NCBI GenBank assembly: GCA_900557455.1
Contig: USSM01000005.1
Location: 1 to 64,000, forward strand
Length of the DNA stretch: 64,000 nt
Source: an uncultured Collinsella sp.
Lineage (GTDB): Bacteria; Actinomycetota; Coriobacteriia; Coriobacteriales; Coriobacteriaceae
Direction: 5' to 3'
In this document: piece after piece, positions 53,792 through 62,779 of the stretch
Layout: every line of letters starts with the position of its first letter
How positions within the stretch are numbered: position 1 is the stretch's first letter
Notes under the pieces: model-generated
Told to the model about the DNA's origin: nothing
The model's database searches: none
The model's input: only the letters and a program-made list of their open reading frames with translations
Made by a program: the position numbers and the translations under genes

Positions 53792-55245
53792 CGTGCAACC
53801 GCCTTCTCAACGCACGCGGCGAGCGTCGATGCCGCCGTCTCCATATCGCGGTCGCCCACGAGCGTGCGCACGTCAAACAGGACGCGATCGTGCGAGGCGC
53901 GCGTGACGACGGGCGTGTCGAAGTCCTGGACAAGCGAGCGCTTGAGCGCGTCGACCGTCAGGCGCTCGTCAACAAGACGCACGGCCACGCACATCGTGGG
54001 CAGCTCAACGGTAGGCAGCGAACCGCCGCCGGGCGTCGAGGACTCCTCGACGATCTCCACCTGAACGGCGCACGGGCAACCCGCCTTATCGAGGCCTGCC
54101 ACCATCAGCTCGCGCAGCTTGCGTGCGCGACGCTCCAGATGAGCCTGCGAAAGCGTAAGCATGCTGAGCACCGGCACCTCGCGATGGGCCACATCCGCCC
54201 CATCCATGTAAATGCGCAGTGTAGCCTCGAGCGCCGCCAGCGCGAGCTTGCCCGGGCGCAGGGCACGCATAAGCGGATGCGACCCGCAGGCCTGGACCAG
54301 ATCGCGACGGCCCATGATAATGCCCGCCTGTGCGGCACCGAGCAGCTTATCGCCCGAGCATGACACGATATCGAGCCCCGCCGCGACCGAAGCCGGCGTG
54401 GGTTCCTCGCCGCCGTGTACCAAGATGTCGTCGGGCAACAGCGCGCCCGATCCCTGGTCCTCGTAGAACAGCAGGCCGTGCTTACGGGCCAGCGCGGCGA
54501 GCTCCTTTGAGCTCACTTCCTCGTGGAAACCCTCGATGCGATAGTTGGAAGGATGGACCTTGAGGATCATCGCCGTATCGGGCGTGATGGCGCGCTCGTA
54601 GTCGCTCAAATGCGTGCGGTTGGTGGCCCCGACCTCAACGAGCTTGGCACCCGAGGCCTCCATAACATCGGGGATACGGAAGCTGCCGCCGATCTCGACA
54701 AGCTCGCCGCGGCTGACGATGACTTCCTTGCCCGCGGCATGGGTTGCCAACACCAGTAGCACGGCCGCCGCGTTGTTGTTGACGACCAGCGCGTCCTCGG
54801 CACCGGTAAGCGAGCGGATGAGCTGCGCGGCATGTTCCTTGCGCGACCCGCGCGAGCAGGTGTCCACGCTGTACTCAAGCGTGCTGTAGCCGCGCGCAAC
54901 CTCGGCCACGGCCTTGGCAGCCGACTCCGCGAGCGGGGCGCGACCCAGGTTGGTATGGATAACCACACCCGTGGCGTTGACGGCGGGACGCAAGCTCGGC
55001 AGCGCGGAGCGATGCGCGCGCCACTCGATGGCCGAGGCCAGCTCGCGCTTAGAGCGCGGGGCGACACCGGCGCGAATGGCGGCGCGCTCCTCGTCGAGCT
55101 CGGCCGTGACGGCGGCATGGACCACCGCGTCGCAGGTCTCCCCCGCCGCCTTCACCACCGGCCACTCGGCAAGCAGCTCGTTGACGGAAGGGATGGCGCG
55201 CAGGCGGGCGCGCACCTCATCGGACATGTTCTGGCTATCGCTCAT
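53788..55245 (-). CDS. selA: L-seryl-tRNA(Sec) selenium transferase
   Basis: The 485-residue PLP enzyme converts Ser-tRNA-Sec to Sec-tRNA-Sec using selenophosphate. The PLP lysine is in DIVSCSGDKLLGAAQAG; other family blocks are VIHTNLGRAPLAESA, YSTLEYSVDTCSRGSR and FYEDQGSGALLP. GAAAGG precedes the ATG. It starts a selA-selB operon. selD, the selenophosphate synthase, is not in the window and must be elsewhere if selenoproteins are made. Confidence 0.95.
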   Translation of the reverse strand: MSDSQNMSDEVRARLRAIPSVNELLAEWPVVKAAGETCDAVVHAAVTAELDEERAAIRAGVAPRSKRELASAIEWRAHRSALPSLRPAVNATGVVIHTNLGRAPLAESAAKAVAEVARGYSTLEYSVDTCSRGSRKEHAAQLIRSLTGAEDALVVNNNAAAVLLVLATHAAGKEVIVSRGELVEIGGSFRIPDVMEASGAKLVEVGATNRTHLSDYERAITPDTAMILKVHPSNYRIEGFHEEVSSKELAALARKHGLLFYEDQGSGALLPDDILVHGGEEPTPASVAAGLDIVSCSGDKLLGAAQAGIIMGRRDLVQACGSHPLMRALRPGKLALAALEATLRIYMDGADVAHREVPVLSMLTLSQAHLERRARKLRELMVAGLDKAGCPCAVQVEIVEESSTPGGGSLPTVELPTMCVAVRLVDERLTVDALKRSLVQDFDTPVVTRASHDRVLFDVRTLVGDRDMETAASTLAACVEKAVAR

Positions 55246-55297
55246 GTGCGGCCTTTCAAAAGAAACGTGGATCAGTCGAATACATCAGCTGAGTCAA

Positions 55298-57415
55298 TTA
55301 CTCGTCATTATCCTCGCGCGCCGCGATCTTTTCCACGCGAACGGCGTTTTCCTGGGTGAGCGCGGCACCCGTCAACGGGTCCCAACGCAACGGCGTATGG
55401 TCGAGCGGGCCCACGCCCAAGGCTTGAGCGCCACCGGCAGCGGCGCCAAACGAACGTCCACCGGGGGCGGCCGAGGTGAAGATGCACGCCGGATGCAGAT
55501 ACGGCGTCGTCTCCACGCGCACGCGGTCGCGGCCCATATCGCTCACGAGTTCGACGATCTCGCCGTCGGCGATGCCCATGTGCGCAGCAGCATCGGCATT
55601 CATCTGCACGGCATCCAGGTCCGACCCAGCCTCAGCGGCACCTTGGGCTGCAAGCCTTCGCGAGGTATGCGACTCAAAGGGACGGTTGCCGCTAATGAGG
55701 CGAAACATCCCCGGGCCAGGCTCCACCATGGGAGCGATCCAGTTGGGTACACGACCCAGGCCGGCTCGTTCCCATACGTCGCTTGCCAGCGCAATTTTGC
55801 CGCCATCCAGGGGAATCGCCGGCTCGCCCGTACGCGACGGCAACACAACACCTGTGTCGGCCCAGCCGCGCTCCTTGAGCTCGTCCAGATTAATTCCAAA
55901 CGGCTCCACCTGGGCAGCCGCAAGATCGTCAGACGTAAACAGGAAGTACTCGCCCACGCCACAGGCCTGCGCCAGACCGGCAAAAATCTCACGACCGGGC
56001 CGCGTGTCTTCATGCAGCACGGGCAGCACGGCGTTGCGGTAGATCACGCGCGCGTCGTTGCGGCCCACGACCGTACCCACGCCACGGTCGGCCTCCAGAT
56101 ACGTTACGTCGGGCAGCACGAAATCGGAAGCACGCGCCGTCTCGGACCAACGAATATCAATCGTCACAAGCAAGTCGAGCCGCTGCAAAATACTCAACCA
56201 AGCCTGTGCATTGCCATAGCCCGCACCGGGGTTACTGGCATAGACAATGAGCCCACGCAAATCGCCGGCAAGAATCGACTGACCGATGGTCGTGCACAGG
56301 CCGCGCACCGGATCAACCAGCGGATAGCGCTCGGACCCCAGCTTGGGCCCACGCGGCACCGGCGGCGTCGCAAAGCGTGCGGGATCGAGGTCGCCCAACA
56401 CAAGCGGCGTGGGCGGATTGAGGGCGCCGCCCGCATGCCCAATGCAGCCCAGCAGCGCATCGACCAAGCAGATAGCGCGCGCGGTCTGGGTGCTATTGGC
56501 ATACGCGATACCGATGCCACCATGAAAACCCGCATCCACCACAGCGGCAGGCGCGGCGGCAGCGAGATCGCGCGCCGTGGAGACAATCTCTGCGGCCGGC
56601 ACGTCGCACATCGACTCGGCCCACTCGGGCGTCCAAGCACTGGCCGCCTGCGCCAGCTCGTCAAAACCCGTGGTATAGCGGGCAACGAACTCGTGGTCGT
56701 ACAGGCCCTCGGCAATCAACACGTGGACAATACCCAGCAGCAGCGCCAAGTCGCAGCCCGGGCGCACGCGGAGCCAGCGATCGGCAATAGCAGCCGAACC
56801 ACTGCGCCGAGGGTCAACCACGATGATCTTCGCCCCGCGCCGGCGCGCATCGTTGAGCGCATCAACGGCCCCCATCGTCGACGAATCGACAATGGAACGC
56901 CCCAAATACATGATGCAATCGGTGTGCGACAGGTCGGAGGCGGGACTATAGCCCAAACTATGCTCCCAGCCAGTGAGACGGCTTACCTCGCAGGCGCCAT
57001 CGGCACCGTACACGTTGGGCGAGCCCAGCGCATGCATAAAGCGATACGCCCAGTAGCGGTCGAACGAGGGCACGCCGAGCGTCATGCCCAGCGCACGAGG
57101 CCCGTGCTCGTCAACAATCCCCAAAAGGCGCTCGGCAATCTGGGCAAACGCCTCGTCCCAGGAAATCGCATCGAACCCCGAGCCATCCTGGCGGCGTCGC
57201 ATGGGGTGCATGATGCGGTCGCGCTCGTCAAACGGCATTGCCAGGCGATGCCGTCCGCGGGCGCACAGGGCTCGCGCCGCGCACGGATGCCCCACAACCG
57301 GCAACTCGGCCACCACACGCCCATCCTCAACATGGGCCGCAAAGGCGCAATCGGCATAGCATCCCCCGCATGTGGTCACCACGGCGCGACCGTCACGCTC
57401 CACAGCAGATGCCAT
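55298..57415 (-). CDS. molybdopterin oxidoreductase of the DMSO reductase family, substrate unknown
   Basis: The 705-residue enzyme has an N-terminal [4Fe-4S] motif (TTCGGCYADC with a fourth Cys in CARGRHRLA), the bis-MGD domains, and a candidate Mo ligand cysteine in YGADGACEVSRLTG. That site resembles polysulfide/thiosulfate reductases (ICEASR type) more than formate dehydrogenases, which show R-x-C/U-H. The C-terminal domain ends TQENAVRVEKIAA. There is no in-frame UGA. No partner ferredoxin or membrane subunit is adjacent. It lies between selA and the formate channel, so a formate dehydrogenase role is tempting but motif evidence is against it. ATG 57415 was chosen, with AAAGGGG ahead. 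Confidence 0.75.
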   Translation of the reverse strand: MASAVERDGRAVVTTCGGCYADCAFAAHVEDGRVVAELPVVGHPCAARALCARGRHRLAMPFDERDRIMHPMRRRQDGSGFDAISWDEAFAQIAERLLGIVDEHGPRALGMTLGVPSFDRYWAYRFMHALGSPNVYGADGACEVSRLTGWEHSLGYSPASDLSHTDCIMYLGRSIVDSSTMGAVDALNDARRRGAKIIVVDPRRSGSAAIADRWLRVRPGCDLALLLGIVHVLIAEGLYDHEFVARYTTGFDELAQAASAWTPEWAESMCDVPAAEIVSTARDLAAAAPAAVVDAGFHGGIGIAYANSTQTARAICLVDALLGCIGHAGGALNPPTPLVLGDLDPARFATPPVPRGPKLGSERYPLVDPVRGLCTTIGQSILAGDLRGLIVYASNPGAGYGNAQAWLSILQRLDLLVTIDIRWSETARASDFVLPDVTYLEADRGVGTVVGRNDARVIYRNAVLPVLHEDTRPGREIFAGLAQACGVGEYFLFTSDDLAAAQVEPFGINLDELKERGWADTGVVLPSRTGEPAIPLDGGKIALASDVWERAGLGRVPNWIAPMVEPGPGMFRLISGNRPFESHTSRRLAAQGAAEAGSDLDAVQMNADAAAHMGIADGEIVELVSDMGRDRVRVETTPYLHPACIFTSAAPGGRSFGAAAGGAQALGVGPLDHTPLRWDPLTGAALTQENAVRVEKIAAREDNDE

Positions 57416-57484
57416 CTCGATTACCCCTTTCATCAGCCAAACACAACAGGCCAACAGCCCGGCAACGAGCCCCAGACCCAAAAA

Positions 57485-57515
57485 GCCTCCCGCACGGCAA
57501 CGCCCCGCGGGAGGC
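57485..57515 (-). terminator. terminator of the formate channel gene
   Basis: GCCTCCCGC and GCGGGAGGC form a 9-bp stem 22 bp past the stop and run into five T on the minus strand. Confidence 0.8.
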
Positions 57516-57536
57516 CAACGTCAAACAGACGGTACC

Positions 57537-58376
57537 TTACGCCTCGGACTTCTTGGCGTAGACAAACCAGTAGCCGAGCGCGATCAGAACCGCGCCGCCC
57601 ACGATGTTGCCCAGCGTGGCGGCGGATAGATTAAACGCAATACCCGCGACGTTGAGCGCATCGGCCCCGGCAACCTTGGCACCATAGCCGCACGCGTGCA
57701 TCACGGCACCCACGGGCAAAAAGTACATGTTGGCAACGCAGTGCTCAAAACCGCAGGCCACAAAGGCGGCGATGGGCAGCAAAATGCCCACAACCTTATC
57801 GACTACGGTCTTGCCCGCAGTGCCAATCCACACGGCCAGGCACACAAAGATGTTGCACAGGATGCCGCGGAAGAAGATCGTCACCCAGTCGACCGTCACC
57901 TTGCCGGCGGCGACGCTCACCATGGAGTTGGCGACCGCCTCGCCGTTGAGCTTATAGATGCCGGCCATGTACACCAAAAAGACGATGAACAAGGCACCGA
58001 CAAAATTGCCGACCCACACGACGACCCAAGCCTTGAGCATCTGAGCCAGGGTGATCTTTTTGCTCTTGAGCGCGCAGACCATAAGCGAATTGCCGGTAAA
58101 CAGCTCGGCGCCGCACACCAGCACCAGCACCAGGCCCAGGCAAAAGCACAGGCCGCCCACGACGCGCTGGGCGCCCCAGCCCAGCGTGCTATCGCTCAAG
58201 AACACGGTAAAGAACAGGCCACCGAAGGCAATAAACGCACCGGCGAACATTGCCAACAGAAAGGCCTTTGCGACCGGCAGGTTGGCCTTGGTCACGCCGG
58301 CGGCCTCGGTCTTGGCCTCGATCGCGGCGGGTGCCAGGCAATCAGGAGCGGGGTACTCCACCTTGGAATCTGCCAT
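57537..58376 (-). CDS. formate/nitrite transporter family channel
   Basis: The 279-residue protein has six membrane segments and the FNT signature regions (AFLLAMFAGAFIAFGGLFFT; GAELFTGNSLMVCALKSKKI; RGILCNIFVCLAVWIG; GFEHCVANMYF). FNT proteins are pentameric channels for formate, nitrite or hydrosulfide. Directly downstream of the formate hydrogenlyase genes, formate is the likely substrate. ATG 58376 (MADSKVE) has GAAGTGA ahead; the frame extends eleven codons upstream. It lies 40 bp after hycI. Confidence 0.9.
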   Translation of the reverse strand: MADSKVEYPAPDCLAPAAIEAKTEAAGVTKANLPVAKAFLLAMFAGAFIAFGGLFFTVFLSDSTLGWGAQRVVGGLCFCLGLVLVLVCGAELFTGNSLMVCALKSKKITLAQMLKAWVVVWVGNFVGALFIVFLVYMAGIYKLNGEAVANSMVSVAAGKVTVDWVTIFFRGILCNIFVCLAVWIGTAGKTVVDKVVGILLPIAAFVACGFEHCVANMYFLPVGAVMHACGYGAKVAGADALNVAGIAFNLSAATLGNIVGGAVLIALGYWFVYAKKSEA

Positions 58377-58415
58377 GTCAATCACTTCTTTCCTAATCAG
58401 CAGGGACAAGCGCTC

Positions 58416-58919
58416 CTATTGCTCTTGCCCCAAGCGGACAAAGTGGGAAAAGTCGTTGGCGGCCACGGCGTCGTACACGGCGTCGACGGCGTCAAAGACC
58501 TCCGGGGACATAGGGTTGTAAAACTCCGTATCGCCCGGCTGAATCCCTATGAAGACGATATCTTCGCACGATTGCTCGATTTCCTCGATCAGAATCGACA
58601 AAGGGAGCGAATGCGTGGTGAACATCGACTTGCGGGCCACGTCACGTTTGTCGAGCAAGCGGATGGCGCCGACGGGCAGCGCCATGTCGGCGGCATCGAC
58701 CAAAACCAAACGCGGCGGACGCTCACGCTTAACCTCGATGATGTCGTCCTCGGGCGTTTGCCCGCCGTCGATGGTGTACCAACCGGCGATGGGCGCGTCC
58801 TCCATCTTTTTGGAGAGCACGGGGCCGGCGGCATCGTCGGCACGCAGCACGCTTCCCGCCGTGAGCACGATACCCGCAAACGGGGCGCCGTTCACACGTC
58901 CATCCACAACGCGACCCAT
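58416..58919 (-). CDS. hycI: hydrogenase maturation protease HycI
   Basis: The 167-residue endopeptidase has the nickel-sensing acidic sites of the HycI/HyaD fold: LTAGSVLRADDAAGP, LVLVDAADM and the histidine in TTHSLPLSILIE. It trims the C-terminus of the large subunit after nickel insertion. ATG 58919 overlaps the stop of hycH (TAATG). A longer frame reaching 59138 lies wholly inside hycH and is rejected. Confidence 0.88.
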   Translation of the reverse strand: MGRVVDGRVNGAPFAGIVLTAGSVLRADDAAGPVLSKKMEDAPIAGWYTIDGGQTPEDDIIEVKRERPPRLVLVDAADMALPVGAIRLLDKRDVARKSMFTTHSLPLSILIEEIEQSCEDIVFIGIQPGDTEFYNPMSPEVFDAVDAVYDAVAANDFSHFVRLGQEQ

Positions 58920-59500
58920 TACTGCAACCTTCCCGTCAGATACACGCCCGAAACATCGCGCACGCGCTCCACCAAATCGCGGAACTTCATTAAGAACGCG
59001 ACCTGCTGGGCATGCAGGCCAAAGTCGTCGTCGAACACCGAGATGCCGGCCTTGGCCGAGCCGCGAAAACCGCGCTCGTCGAGCAGCGCATCGCAGGCCT
59101 CGAGCAGCGACGGCACCGCCGCCTTGTCGAGCTGGCACTCGCCAAAGGAGCGGATGGCCTCGAACTTGGTCTTAGCCTCCCCCTCCGGCAGCGCGTCAAC
59201 GAGCGAATAGAATACATCCACCGGCACCGACAGATGCGGCTCAAAGCAGTCGAGCACGCCGGTGTGGTGGCCCACGGCGAGCGTGTAGTACAGCACGTCG
59301 CAGGCCTCCTGGGGAACGTCTTCCTCGGTCTCCACAAACTTACGCGTGAGCTCGTAAAAGACCACCTGGTCGGGCGCATGACCCAGGCAGGGGTCGGCGA
59401 CGCCCTCGGCGGCCTCGTCGCTTGCGCGCGAGGCATCGCCAAAGGAGCCGCCGAGCATACCGGGGCCCGCAAAGTAACCAGAGCGGTCCGTGAGCTCCAT
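58919..59500 (-). CDS. hycH: formate hydrogenlyase maturation protein HycH
   Basis: The 193-residue protein has the HycH-type centre (VVFYELTRKFVETEEDVPQE, then YYTLAVGHHTGVLDCFEP) and a C-terminal part FGLHAQQVAFLMKF. HycH is needed for hydrogenase-3 maturation, with an unknown step. It sits between hycG and hycI exactly as in enteric hyc operons, starting immediately after hycG. Confidence 0.85.
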   Translation of the reverse strand: MELTDRSGYFAGPGMLGGSFGDASRASDEAAEGVADPCLGHAPDQVVFYELTRKFVETEEDVPQEACDVLYYTLAVGHHTGVLDCFEPHLSVPVDVFYSLVDALPEGEAKTKFEAIRSFGECQLDKAAVPSLLEACDALLDERGFRGSAKAGISVFDDDFGLHAQQVAFLMKFRDLVERVRDVSGVYLTGRLQ

Positions 59501-60283
59501 CTAGCGACCTCCGGCCAGCACCAGATCCTGCAGCGCCGAGTACACCTCGACGCGGCGAGGATCGTCCTGCTTGTCGATGAGCAGTGCCATGGCACCGCGG
59601 ATATCGCCCTTGGGCGCACCCTCGAGCGTGTCCATAAACTCGTTGGCCAGGTCGCGGCCGTAACGGTAGCCGCTCATGGCGCGAGCCTCGCGCTCGATGG
59701 CAACGCGCAGCTTGTACGGCACGCCGGGGTGCAGGATATCGGCCTGCTCGCCGACGGCCTCCACCGTGGTCTCGGCATGGAGCTTTTGGTCCAGCAGACC
59801 GAGCGCCATGGCAAAGCCGTAGATGGTCTGCGCGGGGCTGGGCGGGCAGCCGGGGATGTAGACATCGACCGGCAGAATCTTATCCGTGCCGCCCCAGACG
59901 CAGTAGTTGTCGTAGAAGATGCCGCCGGTGCAGCCGCACGCGCCATAGGACACCACGATCTTGGGATCGGGTGCGGCCTCAAAGGCGCGCAGGGCCGGCA
60001 TGCGCATGGCACGCGTCACGGCACCGGTGTACAGCAGCACGTCGGCGTGACGGGGCGAGGGCACGACCTTGATGCCAAAGCGCTCGACGTCGAAGACGGG
60101 CGTGATGGAACCGAAGATTTCGATCTCGCAGCCGTTGCAGCCGCCGCAGTCAACACGGTAGACGTACACCGAGCGCTTGATCTTCTTAAGAAGGGTCGCC
60201 TTGGCCTTCTCGATGCTCTCGTCGAGCTCGATCTTGGTCGGGCGGTACTGAAGCCGCTCGGGCAAAAGCGTGGGTTCGGCCAT
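59501..60283 (-). CDS. hycG: formate hydrogenlyase small subunit HycG
   Basis: A 260-residue NuoB-like subunit of a group 4 [NiFe] hydrogenase. Cysteines for the proximal [4Fe-4S] cluster are in RVDCGGCNGCEIEIFG, SYGACGCTGGIFYDNYC and YIPGCPPSPAQTIYG. It carries electrons to the Ni-Fe site in HycE. It is longer than NuoB because of a C-terminal extension (SGYRYGRDLANEFMDTLEG...) shared with this branch. Two-base gap from hycF. Confidence 0.92.
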   Translation of the reverse strand: MAEPTLLPERLQYRPTKIELDESIEKAKATLLKKIKRSVYVYRVDCGGCNGCEIEIFGSITPVFDVERFGIKVVPSPRHADVLLYTGAVTRAMRMPALRAFEAAPDPKIVVSYGACGCTGGIFYDNYCVWGGTDKILPVDVYIPGCPPSPAQTIYGFAMALGLLDQKLHAETTVEAVGEQADILHPGVPYKLRVAIEREARAMSGYRYGRDLANEFMDTLEGAPKGDIRGAMALLIDKQDDPRRVEVYSALQDLVLAGGR

Positions 60284-60285
60284 GG

Positions 60286-61002
60286 TTACTCCTCCTTCGT
60301 ATCAAAATCCATGATGATGCCCTCGACCGGCGCCGGACCGGCGGGAATCTCGGGCGCATCGGGGTTAAGCTCGCGGTCGACATACTCCGGGTTCACGCCG
60401 TGGCCGCCCAGATACTCCATGCCGGGGCCCTGGGGCTCACCGGACGCAAGCGTCTCGTTGGCAGCCATTCCGCGCGCGTTGCCGGTCTTTACGGCCGAAG
60501 CGGCGCGCAGGGCGTCGAGCTCGCGCTTGCACTCCTGGCACATACCGACGGTACGGGCAGCCTGCTCGGCCTCCATGCCGCCGGCCTTTTGCAGCAGGCG
60601 CTTGGCGTAGTCGATCTCCTTGTGCGGGGCAAACGGCTTGCCGCAACGCGAACAGTGCTCGAGCGTATAAACGCTCTTGCTGGTGAGGTCGTCCTTGCTC
60701 ATGACGGCCAGCTCAAACTCCTCGGTGAGCTTGATGGCCTCCATGGGGCAGGCTTCCTCGCAGCGGCCGCAGAAGATGCAGCGACCATAGTCGATCGACC
60801 AGGTGATGGTATCGGCCGCAAGGTCGGTGTCCATGCGAATGGCATCGGCCGGGCACGCCACGCCGCAGGCACCGCAGGCAATGCAGAGCTCGGCGTTGTG
60901 CTCGGGCTTGCCGCGCATGTCCTTGTTGGTGGGGAACGGCGCAAACGGGTACTTGACCGTCGCGTCGCCGGCCTTGGCGTTAACCTTCCAAAGCTTCAGC
61001 AT
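60286..61002 (-). CDS. hycF: formate hydrogenlyase ferredoxin-like subunit HycF
   Basis: The 238-residue NuoI-like protein carries two [4Fe-4S] motifs (CIACGACGVACP and CIFCGRCEEACP, near residues 39-95) plus extra Cys pairs (HCSRCGKPF; MCQECKREL) that may bind zinc. It links the formate-side electron carrier to HycG. ATG 61002 follows the hycE stop by one base; the longer frame upstream overlaps hycE and is rejected. Confidence 0.9.
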   Translation of the reverse strand: MLKLWKVNAKAGDATVKYPFAPFPTNKDMRGKPEHNAELCIACGACGVACPADAIRMDTDLAADTITWSIDYGRCIFCGRCEEACPMEAIKLTEEFELAVMSKDDLTSKSVYTLEHCSRCGKPFAPHKEIDYAKRLLQKAGGMEAEQAARTVGMCQECKRELDALRAASAVKTGNARGMAANETLASGEPQGPGMEYLGGHGVNPEYVDRELNPDAPEIPAGPAPVEGIIMDFDTKEE

Positions 61003-61003
61003 A

Positions 61004-62776
61004 TTAGAGCGCCTCCTCATCGAGCGGAGCGGCCATGGTGCCCTCGCCCGCAAGCGGCGACTTGTCGCGCCAGACGTTCTCGAACTGCTCCTTGTCGAGC
61101 ACGTGGTCGCGCTTGGCGGCAACATCGGTCACCGTCACGCGGTCGGTGCAGGAGTAGCACGGGTCGAGCGAGCCGACGATCAGCGCCGCGTCGCCCACGG
61201 TGTTACCGCGGAACATGTAGCGCAGGACCGGCCAGTTGCTGTACGTGGCGGCCTTGGCGCGCCAGCGGTAGCACTTCTGGTTGTTGCCGAGCATGGCCCA
61301 GTGCACGTCCTCGCCGCGCGGTGCCTCGGTGGCGCCGATGGCGTACTTGTGCGGGGTGTACTCCCAATCCGTGGTGAGGATGGGGCCCGACGGGCAGTTC
61401 TCGAGCATGGTCTCGATCATGTCGATCGAATCGTAGACCTCCTGGATGCGGACGGCGGTACGGCCGAAGGCATCGCAGGTGTCTGCCGTGGCAGCATGCA
61501 TCTTCTGAATATCCGGATCGGCGTAGCCGTCGAAGGGATGGTCAAAGCGCACATCGCGGGCATAGCCCGAACCACGCATGAGCGGACCGACCGGCGAGAA
61601 GTCGCGTGCAATCTTGCGGTCCAAGATGCCGATGCCACTCGTACGCTCAATAAAGTTGGGCGTGGAGAGCAAGACGTCGACGAGTTCCTGAACCTCGGAG
61701 CGCAGCTGGTGGATGGTCGTGAGCGTGGAAAGCTTCTGCTCGGCCAAAATGTCGCGACGCACGCCGCCGATCACGTTGAGGCCGTAGGTCTTGCGGTGAC
61801 CGGAGAGCTTCTCGGCCAGGTCCATGGACTTCTCGCGGACGCGGAAGAACTGCTGGAAGCCGGAGTCGAAGCCCGTGTAGTGCGACGCCAGGCCAATGTT
61901 GAGCAGATGCGAGTGCAGGCGCTCAACCTCGAGCATGATAGCGCGGATGTACTGGGCGCGCGGCGGGACATGAATGCCCTGGGCGCGCTCGACGGCCTCG
62001 GCATAGGCAACCGAGTGGGCGCAGCCGCAGATGCCGCAGATGCGGTCGGCGAGGAACGTCACGGCGTCATAGTTCAGGCGCGTCTCGGCGACCTTCTCCA
62101 TGCCGCGGTGCACGTAAAACAGACGGTAGTCGGCGTCGACGATCGTCTCGCCCTCAACGAACAGGCGGAAGTGGCCGGGCTCGTCGGAGGTAATGTGCAA
62201 CGGGCCCATGGGAACGAGCGTGGTCTCCTTGCCCTTGGTATCGGCCAAAAACTCGTAGTTTTCCATGTCGCTCGCGGGAGCGGGACGGAAGCGGTAGTCC
62301 ATGGAGTCCTTGCGCAGCGGGTACAGGCCGCTGGGCCAATCGTCGGGAAGCACCAGGCGGCGACGGTCGGGCAGACCCTCGGGAATCAGGCCGAACATGT
62401 CGCGAAGCTCGCGCTCGCCCCACACGCAGGCGGGGACGAACGGCGTCACGGACGGGAACGTCATCTTGGCGGGATCGACCTCGGTACGCACGGTCACCCA
62501 GCCGGGGTCCTCCCCCTCCATGGAGATGACGTAGTACACAGCGTAACGGCCGCACAGACTGCGTTCATCGTTGCCGATGATCACGGGAATCCAGCCGTAG
62601 CGCTCGTAATACAGGTAGTGGACGGCCTCGGGCAGCTTGTCCTGCTTGACGGTAATCGTCAGCTGGTCCTCGCACTGCCACTCGACCTTCTCGATGCAGC
62701 CCGGAACGGCGCGGCGCAGGGCCTCGACATGGCTCTCGCAGCGACGGGCATACACCTTGTTCTCAGTTTCAATCAT
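61004..62776 (-). CDS. hycE: formate hydrogenlyase large subunit HycE (NuoC-NuoD fusion)
   Basis: The 590-residue protein joins a NuoC-like part (residues 1-180, to LPDDWPSGLYPLRKDSMDYR) to the catalytic NuoD-like part. Nickel ligands are visible: RICGICGCAHSVAYAEAVE (first CxxC) and DPCYSCTDRVTV (second CxxC). The C-terminus is a short acidic tail after the second pair, to be trimmed by HycI. It makes H2 from protons. It lies 3 bp downstream of the membrane subunit. Confidence 0.94.
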   Translation of the reverse strand: MIETENKVYARRCESHVEALRRAVPGCIEKVEWQCEDQLTITVKQDKLPEAVHYLYYERYGWIPVIIGNDERSLCGRYAVYYVISMEGEDPGWVTVRTEVDPAKMTFPSVTPFVPACVWGERELRDMFGLIPEGLPDRRRLVLPDDWPSGLYPLRKDSMDYRFRPAPASDMENYEFLADTKGKETTLVPMGPLHITSDEPGHFRLFVEGETIVDADYRLFYVHRGMEKVAETRLNYDAVTFLADRICGICGCAHSVAYAEAVERAQGIHVPPRAQYIRAIMLEVERLHSHLLNIGLASHYTGFDSGFQQFFRVREKSMDLAEKLSGHRKTYGLNVIGGVRRDILAEQKLSTLTTIHQLRSEVQELVDVLLSTPNFIERTSGIGILDRKIARDFSPVGPLMRGSGYARDVRFDHPFDGYADPDIQKMHAATADTCDAFGRTAVRIQEVYDSIDMIETMLENCPSGPILTTDWEYTPHKYAIGATEAPRGEDVHWAMLGNNQKCYRWRAKAATYSNWPVLRYMFRGNTVGDAALIVGSLDPCYSCTDRVTVTDVAAKRDHVLDKEQFENVWRDKSPLAGEGTMAAPLDEEAL

Positions 62777-62779
62777 TCG

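Noticed and set aside
55298..57415. selenoprotein reading through UGA
   Set aside because: The frame is open without an in-frame UGA and the candidate Mo ligand is cysteine.
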